64,000 nucleotides of DNA from contig NZ_AP014946.1 of the NCBI RefSeq assembly GCF_002355335.1, positions 3,487,501 to 3,551,500 of the forward strand, written 5' to 3'. Source of the DNA: Variibacter gotjawalensis (GTDB lineage: Bacteria; Pseudomonadota; Alphaproteobacteria; Rhizobiales; Xanthobacteraceae). This document shows, in pieces, positions 27,482-34,918 of this stretch; the first letter of the stretch is position 1; the number at the start of each line of letters is the position of its first letter. The notes under the pieces were generated by a model that saw only the letters and a program-made list of their open reading frames with translations, was not told the DNA's origin and made no database searches. A program made the translations under genes and the position numbers.

Positions 27482-28399
27482 TTAGTAACCGCGCGGCGCT
27501 CCCGGCGGCGGCAACGGCGCTTGCTGCGGTTGTGCGCGCTGCGGCGGCGGATTGGGACGCTGCTGGCGCGGTTGCTGCTGGCGCGTCGGACGCGCTGCGG
27601 GCTCGGCCTGCGGTTCCGGTTCGGCGGCTGCCGGTGTTGGAGCTTCGGCAACTTTTTGCGGGCTCTTACAGTCCGCCAGCCACACGTCGTAAATCGGATG
27701 TTCGACGCCGTGCAGACCCGGGCTCGCCGCGAACATCCAGCCCGTGAAGATGCGTTTCACTTCGCCGTTCAGCGTGATCTCGTCGACCTCGATGAAGCTG
27801 TCGGTGTTCGGCAGCTCACTCGGCGGACGCGTGAAGCACGCGCGCGGCGTCAAACGCAGCGCGCCGAACTGCACGGTCTCATCGACCGCGACGTCGAACG
27901 AGATGATGCGGCCCGTGATCTTGTCGAGACCCGAGAATACGGCCGTCTGATTGACGATCTTCTGCTTCGGCGGTGCGACGACCACCTCGTCGCTGTTCGG
28001 CTGCTGCGGCGTTCCGCGCGGCTGACGCTGCCCCGGCGGCAAACCTGCGAGCGGCGGCTGCGCCGGCGCCTGCGCATTCGGGTTGGTCTGCATCGGCGAA
28101 GCCGGCTGCGTCGTCGCCGTGGTCGGCGGCGGCGGAAGCTGGCCACGCTGCGCGGGTTGCTGTTGCTGATCGGGTGGCAAGCGCGTCAGCGGCGGCGCCG
28201 GCGGCTCCTGCTCTTCGCGCTGTTGAGGCTGACGACGGGTCGGACGCGGCGGCAGCCGCTCGTCCTGCTGGTATTCACCGCCAGGCACGTTCGCGGGCGG
28301 CCGCGGCGGGCCACCGAAAATCCCGCCGAACTGAGCCAGCGCGGGCGTCGCGACCAGCAGCGCAAGCGCGGCGGGCCAAAGCCGAAGTCGTGCCGTCAT
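27482..28399 (-). CDS. Exported DUF2155 protein with Pro/Gln-rich N-terminal half
   Basis: The roughly 305-aa protein has a signal peptide (LRLWPAALALLVATPALAQ) and a long low-complexity Pro/Gln/Arg-rich region (about residues 25-150). The DUF2155 domain begins at VFSGLDKITGRI and includes FGALRLTPRACFTRPP and the GWMFAASPGLHGVEHPIYDVW segment. A second Pro/Gln-rich tail follows. DUF2155 genes sit beside the complex I subunit NDUFA12 in many alphaproteobacteria, as here, but the function is unknown. ATG 28399 is preferred; a GTG at 28420 is an alternative. Confidence 0.88.
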   Translation of the reverse strand: MTARLRLWPAALALLVATPALAQFGGIFGGPPRPPANVPGGEYQQDERLPPRPTRRQPQQREEQEPPAPPLTRLPPDQQQQPAQRGQLPPPPTTATTQPASPMQTNPNAQAPAQPPLAGLPPGQRQPRGTPQQPNSDEVVVAPPKQKIVNQTAVFSGLDKITGRIISFDVAVDETVQFGALRLTPRACFTRPPSELPNTDSFIEVDEITLNGEVKRIFTGWMFAASPGLHGVEHPIYDVWLADCKSPQKVAEAPTPAAAEPEPQAEPAARPTRQQQPRQQRPNPPPQRAQPQQAPLPPPGAPRGY

Positions 28400-28513
28400 C
28401 GAACGGGGTAGTCCCCTCACGTGAATCGTCGTCCCTCCGTTAACACGGGGAATACGGCGCCGGAAGGGCGAGGTGGCGGCGCTCCAACGCCAAAAGCGCT
28501 GAGAGATCAGCGC

Positions 28514-28930
28514 TTAGCTTTTATCGCCCGGCGACCAGGCGCGATAATCGCCCGTCGCGCGCGGACGGCGATTCTGCGCCAGCATCGAGCCGGACGGACG
28601 CGTTGCCGCCGGTGTGCCGGTGAGGTTCGGGCGGTGCGGCTTCTGCCACGGGCGCGGCGTGTATTGCTCGTCTGTCGGCGGCACGTCGACCGTGTGATGC
28701 ATCCAGCCGTGCCAAGACGGCGGAATGGTCGAAGCCTCCGCATAGCCGCTGTAGATCACCCAGCGCCGCTCGAAACCGAGCGTCGGATCGATCTTGCCGC
28801 CACGGGTGCGGTAGTAGGTGTTGCCGAACTCGTCCTTGCCGACCAATTCGCCAAACCGCCACGTCCACAGCTGAGTGCCGTAGGTCTGGCCGTTCCACCA
28901 CGTGAAGAGCTTCAGCAGGGTCTGTTTCAT
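28514..28930 (-). CDS. NADH:ubiquinone oxidoreductase subunit NDUFA12
   Basis: The 138-aa protein is the bacterial counterpart of the mitochondrial complex I accessory subunit NDUFA12 (B17.2), characteristic of alphaproteobacteria. The sequence shows TWWNGQTYGTQLWTWRFGE, DEFGNTYYRTR and RRWVIYSGYAEASTIPPSWH with the conserved WHGWMHHTVD. It should sit on the peripheral arm of complex I. It lies upstream of DUF2155 on the same strand with a 114-bp gap. Confidence 0.94.
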   Translation of the reverse strand: MKQTLLKLFTWWNGQTYGTQLWTWRFGELVGKDEFGNTYYRTRGGKIDPTLGFERRWVIYSGYAEASTIPPSWHGWMHHTVDVPPTDEQYTPRPWQKPHRPNLTGTPAATRPSGSMLAQNRRPRATGDYRAWSPGDKS

Positions 28931-29061
28931 CGGATTCTGAACGCGCGTGAGCCGTCTGAATGCCAGTTAGAATGCCTCAAGTCCAGCGGCTTAAGTGCCG
29001 ACAACCTATGCGGCAGTCTCGCCTATCGGAGGTAAGCCGACCCGGCTAGCTTCGCGGCTTC

Positions 29062-29922
29062 ATGGAAGTCGTCCTCATCTCGCTCGCCTCCGCATTCCTG
29101 ATCGCGCTCGGCCATGTGCTGGCGCAGTTCGGCCTGCGAACATTGAGCCCGCTCAAGGGCGCCGGCATCAGCGTGCCGAGTGCCGCCCTCGCCTTCGTTC
29201 TCCTCTCGCCTGTCTTCGCGAACACGGCGGGCGCCAACTGGCAGGCCGCGCTGATCTTCGCCGGCATCGGCTGTCTCTTCCCCGCGATGATCACACTGAT
29301 GAATTTCGAATCGAACCGCCTGGTCGGCCCAAGCCTCACCGCCGCGCTCGGCAACTTCACGCCGGTCATCGCGGTCATCTCCGGCATCGTCATCATCGGC
29401 GAATTCCCGACCACGATGCAGGCGATCGCGCTTGCCGTCATTGTCGGCGGCATCAGTTTGTTGTTGTGGAAGCCGCACCGCCTGATCGGCGATATTCCGC
29501 TCTGGGCACTCGCGCTCCCGGTCGGCGCCGTCGTCATTCGCGGCGGCGCGCTTGCTATCGTCAAACTCGGCTTCGCGACATGGCCCGACGCCTACTCGGC
29601 GACGACCATCGGCTACATCATGTCGGCGACCGTGTTGCTGATGACGAAAGGCGTCATCGAACGCCGCGTGCCGGTGCCGGAGCGAAGCCGCGGCGCTTTG
29701 TGGTTCGCGCTCACGGGCCTCTCCAACGGCCTTTCGTTTCTGTGTCTCTATGCGGCGCTGACGCGCGGCTCCGTGGCACTCGTCGCGCCGCTCGTCGCGA
29801 CCTATCCGCTATTCGCCGTGGGCTTGAGCAAACTCTTCTTCGGCACAGCTTGGGTCGATACGCGCGGCCTTGTCGGCATCGCGATCACGATCGTCGGCAT
29901 CGGGATCCTGCTGGCCACCTAG
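29062..29922 (+). CDS. EamA/DMT-family transporter
   Basis: The 286-aa protein has ten predicted membrane helices in two EamA repeats. The first half contains SPLKGAGISVPSAALAF and NFESNRLVGPSLTAALGN; the second begins around RGALWFALTGLSNG. The substrate is unknown. ATG 29062 was chosen because it directly precedes the first helix. It is divergent from NDUFA12 and lies 151 bp upstream of the siderophore receptor gene. Confidence 0.88.
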   Translation: MEVVLISLASAFLIALGHVLAQFGLRTLSPLKGAGISVPSAALAFVLLSPVFANTAGANWQAALIFAGIGCLFPAMITLMNFESNRLVGPSLTAALGNFTPVIAVISGIVIIGEFPTTMQAIALAVIVGGISLLLWKPHRLIGDIPLWALALPVGAVVIRGGALAIVKLGFATWPDAYSATTIGYIMSATVLLMTKGVIERRVPVPERSRGALWFALTGLSNGLSFLCLYAALTRGSVALVAPLVATYPLFAVGLSKLFFGTAWVDTRGLVGIAITIVGIGILLAT

Positions 29923-29927
29923 CCTAG

Positions 29928-30073
29928 TTTAGAAAAAATAAAAAATACAATAACATCAGCATGTTGCGCAGAAACTACAGCATCAGCCAGGCCCGTTAGA
30001 ATAAAAGTCGGGTCGGGCTGGAAAAGCGCCGGGTTACCGGACGAACGCTTTTCAGAACTGGGGTATTTTAGAA
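29928..30073 (+). promoter_or_regulatory. Upstream region of the siderophore receptor with three TTAGAA half-sites
   Basis: TTTAGAA (29928-29934), TTAGAA (29996-30001) and TTTAGAA (30067-30073, touching the start codon) lie in an unusually AT-rich stretch. They resemble halves of the Irr-type iron control element (TTTAGAA-N3-TTCTAAA), but no complete palindrome is present. Confidence 0.3.
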
Positions 30074-32344
30074 ATGAAATTGCTGAGCTTCGGCGCAATA
30101 AGCGCCACCGCACTTCTGTACATTCTCGACACATCCACCACCTTCGCACAAACCGCAAAACCGGCCGCCGAGCAATCGACGCTGCCGACTGTGCTCGTGC
30201 AAGCGCCGCGCAAGAAAATCGCACACACCAAACCTAAACGCACGCAGACGCGCACGACACGCGTTGCGCCGCCGGCGCCGACCCCTGTCATTCCGACATC
30301 CACCGAAGGTACACCGCGCACCGCGAGCGGCGGCACGACGGTCGGCTACGCGGCGACGAGCATCTCGTCCGGCACCAAGACGAATACGCCGGTGATCAAC
30401 ATCCCGCAGTCGACGACCGTGCTGACGAAGGAATTCATCAGCGATCAATCGGTTCAATTCATCGGCGAGGCAACGCGCTACGTTCCGGGCGTGATCTGGC
30501 ATCAAGGCGAGGGCAATCGCGACGATCTCGTCATCCGCGGCCAGCGTTCCAATGCGGACTTTTACGTCAACGGCTTCCGTGACGACGTTCAATACTTCCG
30601 CGATCTCTACAACGTCGACCGCATCGAAGTTCTCAAAGGACCGAACGCGTTGATCTTCGGCCGCGGCGGTGGCGGCGGCATTGTCAACCGCGTGACGAAA
30701 GAGCCGCAATGGCGCGACGTGCCGTATGGCGAAGTCTCGCTCTCGGGCGGCCAATTCAACGATCGCCGCTTCACGCTCGACACCGGGGGTCAGCTCAACG
30801 CGAACTTCGCGGGCCGCGTCAACGCGATGTACGAGAAGTCGGACAACTATCGCGACTTCGGCGGTTTTGAGCGCTGGGGCATCAACCCGACATTCGCGCT
30901 CAAGCTGAACGATCAAACGAAGGTCACGCTCAGTTACGAGCACTACGACTTCAACGGCATCACGGACCGCGGAATTCCTTCACTCGCTGTGCCCGCCGGC
31001 CAGATCGCATCGCCGTACAAAACTGGCGTCGGCACTTACTTCGGCAATCCGGACCTCAATCGCTCTCAAGCGACGGTCGATACCGCTTCGGCCGTGATCG
31101 AGCACGAAACAGACTCCGGTGTGAAAATCCGCAACGCGACGCGCTATGCGAACTACAACAAATGGTACCAGAACGTATTTCCGGGCAGCGCGGTCAACAA
31201 CAAAGGCGAGCTCACGCTCTCCGCTTACAACAATCGCGCGGATCGCGAGAACATCTTCAATCAGACCGACATCACGTGGAAGTTCAACACTCACGGTCTG
31301 AAGCACACGATGCTGGTCGGCGGCGAAGTCGGTCACCAGAGCGGCTACAACTACCGCGAAAGCGGCACGTTTGCCGGCAAGACCGCAACGGTTCTCGCGT
31401 CAAACCCGACGAGCTACGCACCTGTCAAATTCGCGAACAACGGGACGAGCGACGCGAACGCGAACAACCGCGTCAATCTCGGCGCGGCGTACATCCAAGA
31501 TCAGATTGAAATCACACGCTGGCTTCAAGTCATCGGCGGCGTGCGCTTCGATCGCTTCGATGTTGCTATCGATCACCACAACACGAAGCCTACAGCACCA
31601 CGCGACGCATCGCGTATCGATAATCTATGGTCGCCGCGCATCGGCGTTGTGTTGAAGCCGCAAGACAACATGTCGATCTACTACAGCTACAGCGTCTCAT
31701 ATCTGCCGAGTTCGGGCGATCAGTTCAGCGCGCTGCAGAACAATTCGGACGCCATCAAGCCGGAGAAATTCGAGAACAACGAAATCGGCTTCAAGTGGGA
31801 GATCCTGCCGCGCTTGCAGTTCGCGACCGCTATCTACAATCTCGATCGCGCGAACTCCAAGTTCGTCGACCCGAATGACACCAGCAAATTCTTAACGACG
31901 GGCTCCACCCGCACGCGCGGCTTCGAAGCGAGCATCGGCGGCTACATCACGGACGATTGGCAGATGTTCGGTGGTTACGCCTACACCGACTCGCGAGTCA
32001 CAGGTCAAACGTCGGGCACGGTCACAATCGGCAAGCGTGTCGGCCTCGTTCCCTACAACACTTTCTCGCTGTGGAACCGTTATCAGATCGACGCAAAATG
32101 GGGTGTCGGCCTCGGCTTGATTCACTTCACTGAATCCTACGCCACATCCGACAACACCGTGCGCCTGCCTGGTTGGACCCGCGTCGACGCGGCCGTCTAC
32201 TACAAGGTCACGGACAACATCCGCGCGCAGGTCAACATCGAGAACATCCTCGACAAGGGCTACTACGCGACAGCGGACGGCAACAACAACATCACGCCGG
32301 GCGCACCGCGCACCGTCCGTGCTTCGCTGATCGCGAAGTTCTAA
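30074..32344 (+). CDS. TonB-dependent siderophore receptor
   Basis: The 756-aa outer-membrane barrel imports ferric siderophores with TonB energy. It has a signal peptide (ending FAQ), a candidate TonB box LPTVLVQAP (about residues 37-45), a basic linker, and a plug domain with STTVLTKEFISDQ, VIRGQRSNADFYVNGFRDD and RIEVLKGPNALIFGRGG. The rest forms a 22-strand barrel ending in Phe (ASLIAKF). It resembles FhuE/FecA-type hydroxamate or catecholate receptors; the ligand is not predictable. A strong terminator follows. No siderophore synthesis or ABC genes are adjacent. Confidence 0.95.
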   Translation: MKLLSFGAISATALLYILDTSTTFAQTAKPAAEQSTLPTVLVQAPRKKIAHTKPKRTQTRTTRVAPPAPTPVIPTSTEGTPRTASGGTTVGYAATSISSGTKTNTPVINIPQSTTVLTKEFISDQSVQFIGEATRYVPGVIWHQGEGNRDDLVIRGQRSNADFYVNGFRDDVQYFRDLYNVDRIEVLKGPNALIFGRGGGGGIVNRVTKEPQWRDVPYGEVSLSGGQFNDRRFTLDTGGQLNANFAGRVNAMYEKSDNYRDFGGFERWGINPTFALKLNDQTKVTLSYEHYDFNGITDRGIPSLAVPAGQIASPYKTGVGTYFGNPDLNRSQATVDTASAVIEHETDSGVKIRNATRYANYNKWYQNVFPGSAVNNKGELTLSAYNNRADRENIFNQTDITWKFNTHGLKHTMLVGGEVGHQSGYNYRESGTFAGKTATVLASNPTSYAPVKFANNGTSDANANNRVNLGAAYIQDQIEITRWLQVIGGVRFDRFDVAIDHHNTKPTAPRDASRIDNLWSPRIGVVLKPQDNMSIYYSYSVSYLPSSGDQFSALQNNSDAIKPEKFENNEIGFKWEILPRLQFATAIYNLDRANSKFVDPNDTSKFLTTGSTRTRGFEASIGGYITDDWQMFGGYAYTDSRVTGQTSGTVTIGKRVGLVPYNTFSLWNRYQIDAKWGVGLGLIHFTESYATSDNTVRLPGWTRVDAAVYYKVTDNIRAQVNIENILDKGYYATADGNNNITPGAPRTVRASLIAKF

Positions 32345-32373
32345 AGCGCCGACGACCCCTCAGTTGGCTTCTG

Positions 32374-32414
32374 ACGGCCGGGTGCTTCGCAAAGCATCCG
32401 GCCGTCTTCTTTTG
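32374..32414 (+). terminator. Rho-independent terminator of the TonB receptor gene
   Basis: A 14-bp stem ACGGCCGGGTGCTT/AAGCATCCGGCCGT (one G-U pair) with a small loop is followed by CTTCTTTT, 29 bases after the receptor stop. Confidence 0.85.
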
Positions 32415-32522
32415 CTTCACGCGATTTGATCGCGACGATCAGCAAGTTTCATTGGGAAGCGAGAACGTCTGCGGCTAGCGTCCGGCATCGCAGCGAGCCG
32501 CAAAGACTTCGCAGGAGCCCGC

Positions 32523-33146
32523 ATGATCCTTATCGGCCAATACGACTCGCCGTTCGTCCGCCGCGTCGGCATCGCGATGACGCTGTACAGTCTGACCTTC
32601 GAGCACAAAGCCTGGTCAACCTTCGGCGACGCCGACAAGATCCGCCCCTACAATCCGCTGACGCGCGTTCCGACCCTTGTCCTCGACGACGGCGATGTCC
32701 TGGTCGAAAGCCATCTCATCATCGACTACCTCGACGGCCTCGTAGCCGCCGATAAACGGCTCTACCCCACCACCGAACCCGCGCGGCATCGCGCGCTGAA
32801 AGCCGCGGCCACAGCGATGCACGCCGCCGACAAGGCAGTAGCACTCTTCTACGAGAAGGCTCTCCACAAGGAAGTCTCGGAGGTCTGGTCTTCGCGTTGC
32901 CAGCGCCAGATCGAGGCGGCCCTCACTATGCTCAACGCCGAGCGCGCCAGGCAGACGACCGCCTTCTGGTTCGGCGAGGCCATCGGCCATGCCGATATCG
33001 CGGTGGCCGTCGCGGTCCGCTTCATCCGCGACGCCCACCCCAAAATCGACATCAGCCCCTACCCGGCACTGATCGCCTTCGCTGACGCCTGCGAGTCCCG
33101 CCCGGAGTTCCAGGCGATCTCGCAGGTCTTCATCGCGCCGGCCTGA
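32523..33146 (+). CDS. Glutathione S-transferase family protein
   Basis: The 207-aa protein has a thioredoxin-like N-terminal domain (LIGQYDSPFVRRVGIAM, with Ser as likely glutathione activator), the TRVPTLVLDDG cis-Pro loop, and ESHLIIDYLD. A helical C-terminal domain follows with GEAIGHADIAVAVAVRF. AGGAG precedes ATG 32523. It stands alone between the siderophore receptor and a convergent secreted orphan. The substrate is unknown. Confidence 0.9.
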   Translation: MILIGQYDSPFVRRVGIAMTLYSLTFEHKAWSTFGDADKIRPYNPLTRVPTLVLDDGDVLVESHLIIDYLDGLVAADKRLYPTTEPARHRALKAAATAMHAADKAVALFYEKALHKEVSEVWSSRCQRQIEAALTMLNAERARQTTAFWFGEAIGHADIAVAVAVRFIRDAHPKIDISPYPALIAFADACESRPEFQAISQVFIAPA

Positions 33147-33668
33147 TTACGGCCGGCGGTTCGGGGCGACAAACGGGTTGCTATCCGGCGAGACCGAGTT
33201 CTTCTCGTAGCAAGCATCGAGACGCTCAAGCGCCGCCGTGCTGCGGTCGAGCGGAACCGCGATGGTCGCGCCATCGCCCTTCACTTGCAGCGCGTCCGCC
33301 TTGCGCAGCGTCTCGATGAAGCCGGCGTCGGTCAGCGGGATGCTCACGGACTCCCGGTCCGCCGCCGCCCGCGCCGACCACTTGCCGCCGCCGGCGAGCA
33401 ACTCGACCGGATAAGTCTTCCCGCGCTCAAGCTTCCACTTCGGCGAGTCGAGCACCAGTGTGAGCCCATCCGGGCCTCGGACGATCGTCGCGCCGACATC
33501 GTTGGCCCGCCGCATCATCGAGCAGCCGTCGAATTTGTTGCCTTTCGCCATCACTTCGATGCGCCAGGGGCCGACCATAGCCCCCTCGTCGGCTGGACGC
33601 GGCTGCTGCGCCTGGGCGGAAAGCGGAGCGATTACAGCAACTACAAGCGGAAGAGTGAATCGATACAT
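33147..33668 (-). CDS. Secreted hypothetical protein, 173 aa
   Basis: The protein has a signal peptide (MYRFTLPLVVAVIAPLSAQAQ) and a mature domain of about 150 residues with two Cys (DGCSMM and DACYEK), suitable for one disulfide. It ends in a Pro/Asn-rich tail. The start ATG 33668 has a near-perfect GGAGGG. I do not recognise a family. It is convergent with the GST gene (adjacent stops) and divergent from hicAB, whose promoter region lies 80 bp away. Confidence 0.72.
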   Translation of the reverse strand: MYRFTLPLVVAVIAPLSAQAQQPRPADEGAMVGPWRIEVMAKGNKFDGCSMMRRANDVGATIVRGPDGLTLVLDSPKWKLERGKTYPVELLAGGGKWSARAAADRESVSIPLTDAGFIETLRKADALQVKGDGATIAVPLDRSTAALERLDACYEKNSVSPDSNPFVAPNRRP

Positions 33669-33744
33669 GAAATGCCCTCCAAGGTTGTCCTGGAGGAAAC
33701 GTTCGAGCCTTCCGCTGGTTTCCAGCCTTGCCGCAAGTCCGGAG

Positions 33745-33760
33745 TGTGTATAAATACACA
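33745..33760. promoter_or_regulatory. Inverted repeat (candidate HicB operator) overlapping the hicA promoter
   Basis: TGTGTA-TAAA-TACACA is a perfect 6-bp inverted repeat that ends directly against the hicA ATG. It contains TATAAA (33749-33754), which with TTGCCG (33728-33733) could serve as promoter. A repressor bound here would block transcription. Confidence 0.55.
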
Positions 33761-33949
33761 ATGAATTCGCGCGACGTGATTGCGGCGCTTCGGCAAGATG
33801 GTTGGGTTGAGGTGGCTCAGAAGGGCAGTCACCTGCAGTTCAAGCACCCGTCGAAGCCCGGCCGGGTCACGGTCCCGCATCCCAAGCGGGATATCCCGCT
33901 CGGAACCCTGCGAAGCATCGAAAAACAAGCACAGCTGAGAGTGAGATGA
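33761..33949 (+). CDS. hicA: HicA-family toxin (mRNA interferase)
   Basis: The 62-aa protein is a YcfA/HicA double-stranded RNA-binding-like toxin that cleaves mRNA. It contains the conserved GSHLQFKHPSKPGRVTVPHP with the catalytic His, plus RDIPLGTLRSI. ATG 33761 was chosen from the HicA start MNSRDVIAALRQDGW. No ribosome binding site precedes it because the operator-like palindrome reaches the ATG, so the mRNA may be leaderless. The stop overlaps the hicB start by 4 bp (ATGA). Confidence 0.92.
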   Translation: MNSRDVIAALRQDGWVEVAQKGSHLQFKHPSKPGRVTVPHPKRDIPLGTLRSIEKQAQLRVR

Positions 33950-34341
33950 TGCGCGACTACATCGCTCTTATCCACAAAGACCAGGATAGCGACTACGGCG
34001 TTTCGTTTCCGGACCTGCCCGGCTGCATCAGCGCGGGCAAAACGCTCGACGAAGCGCAGACGATGGCGGCCGAAGCTTTAGCGTTCCACCTCGAAGGTCT
34101 CGCGCTCGATGGCGAACCTGTGCCCGAGCCGAGCTCGCTGCAGACGATCATGAGCGACCGGGCGAATCGCGACGGCGTCGCCGTCTTGGTCGCGGCGCCT
34201 CAGCCGTCCGGCAGAAGCGTTCGCGTGAATGTCACGCTGCCGGACGATCTTCTCGACGCAATCGACCGGCACGCGGAGAAAAACGGCTTCACGCGATCGG
34301 GTTTTCTCGCACAAGCGGCAAAGAAAGCCCTCGTCGCCTAG
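33946..34341 (+). CDS. hicB: HicB-family antitoxin with C-terminal ribbon-helix-helix domain
   Basis: The 131-aa antitoxin neutralises HicA and represses the operon. Its N-terminal partial RNase H-like domain shows ALIHKDQDSDYGVSFPDLPG and GKTLDEAQTMAAEAL. The C-terminal segment NVTLPDDLLDAIDRHAEKNG followed by FTRSGFLAQAAKKAL is a ribbon-helix-helix DNA-binding fold. The start is ATG 33946 (overlapping the hicA stop) or the next codon, also ATG. Binding to the palindrome ahead of hicA is likely but inferred. Confidence 0.93.
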   Translation: MMRDYIALIHKDQDSDYGVSFPDLPGCISAGKTLDEAQTMAAEALAFHLEGLALDGEPVPEPSSLQTIMSDRANRDGVAVLVAAPQPSGRSVRVNVTLPDDLLDAIDRHAEKNGFTRSGFLAQAAKKALVA

Positions 34342-34386
34342 CGATCAGAGCCCCATCCGGAAAGTCAAGCCGGGTCGAATCGCGCA

Positions 34387-34450
34387 AGACACAACATCTG
34401 GTGTCTGAAAAGACACACCCTGCCACCGCTCCGATGACACGGATGTGTCA
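34387..34450. promoter_or_regulatory. Cluster of GACAC/GTGTC inverted repeats
   Basis: AGACAC-N8-GTGTCT (34387-34406), GTGTCT-GAAA-AGACAC (34401-34416) and TGACAC-GGAT-GTGTCA (34435-34450) are three perfect 6-bp-arm palindromes within 64 bp. The 16-mer at 34389-34404 matches the NrdR-box consensus at 13 of 16 positions by eye. Confidence 0.5.
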
Positions 34451-34601
34451 AACTCCGGATTCTGCTTTGGAATCCCCAGGGAATCGGCAAGACTTCACAC
34501 TATCGGCGCTGATCTGGGTTGACCTTTCGTCCCCAGAATTCACACGATTCACCCCCAGATACCCCACATTTAGACTTTTTTAGACGAATGCCGACTAAAT
34601 C

Positions 34602-34630
34602 TTGACGCACCCGACGAGTCGGCTTACGGT
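34602..34630 (+). promoter_or_regulatory. Candidate promoter upstream of nrdJ
   Basis: TTGACG (34602-34607), a 17-bp spacer and TACGGT (34625-34630). The -35 is good and the -10 poor. Confidence 0.3.
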
Positions 34631-34770
34631 TCAAGACGTCGGGCGCGGGTTGTTTTGAGTCTTCGCCGGACGCCTCCCAAACAGGCGGTGAACGCTCAAG
34701 CCCTGCACCTTATTCGGTGCCGGAAAGAGCAGTTTTTCGTCTCGTCAGAGGTTCCGGTAAAGCGTCGAAG

Positions 34771-34786
34771 ACACCATATATAGGGG
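34771..34786. promoter_or_regulatory. NrdR-like box near nrdJ
   Basis: ACACCATATATAGGGG matches the left half and core of the NrdR consensus (acaCwAtATaTwGtgt) but has a poor right half. It overlaps TATATA, which could be a -10 element. A single box is unusual, since NrdR normally binds pairs. Confidence 0.35.
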
Positions 34787-34918
34787 TATCGGGACAACCG
34801 AGACCCCACCCGATACACAGGGACGTCAAACAGAGTTTTGAGCAGGCTTGCGGGCGCGGACAGCGGCCGCCAGCAGCGTAAACTACGGCCGTGCGGCACG
34901 GCCAAAGGGGCAAGAAAA

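Larger units (their letters stand above)
34342..34918 (+). other. 577-bp non-coding region upstream of nrdJ
   Basis: No credible gene was found here. The region contains three GACAC/GTGTC palindromes (34387-34450), a candidate promoter (34602-34630), an NrdR-like box (34771-34786) and a stem-loop with 8-bp arms GTATCGGG/CCCGATAC (34786-34816). I looked for a cobalamin riboswitch because the downstream enzyme needs B12, but saw no B12-box motif. Confidence 0.55.

Noticed and set aside
34401-34583. 60-codon ORF in the region before nrdJ
   Set aside because: It starts at GTG without a ribosome binding site and overlaps the palindrome cluster; its translation resembles no protein.
34342-34918. 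Cobalamin riboswitch ahead of the B12-dependent reductase
   Set aside because: I searched by eye for the B12 box and the conserved core and found no convincing match. A covariance-model search would settle it.
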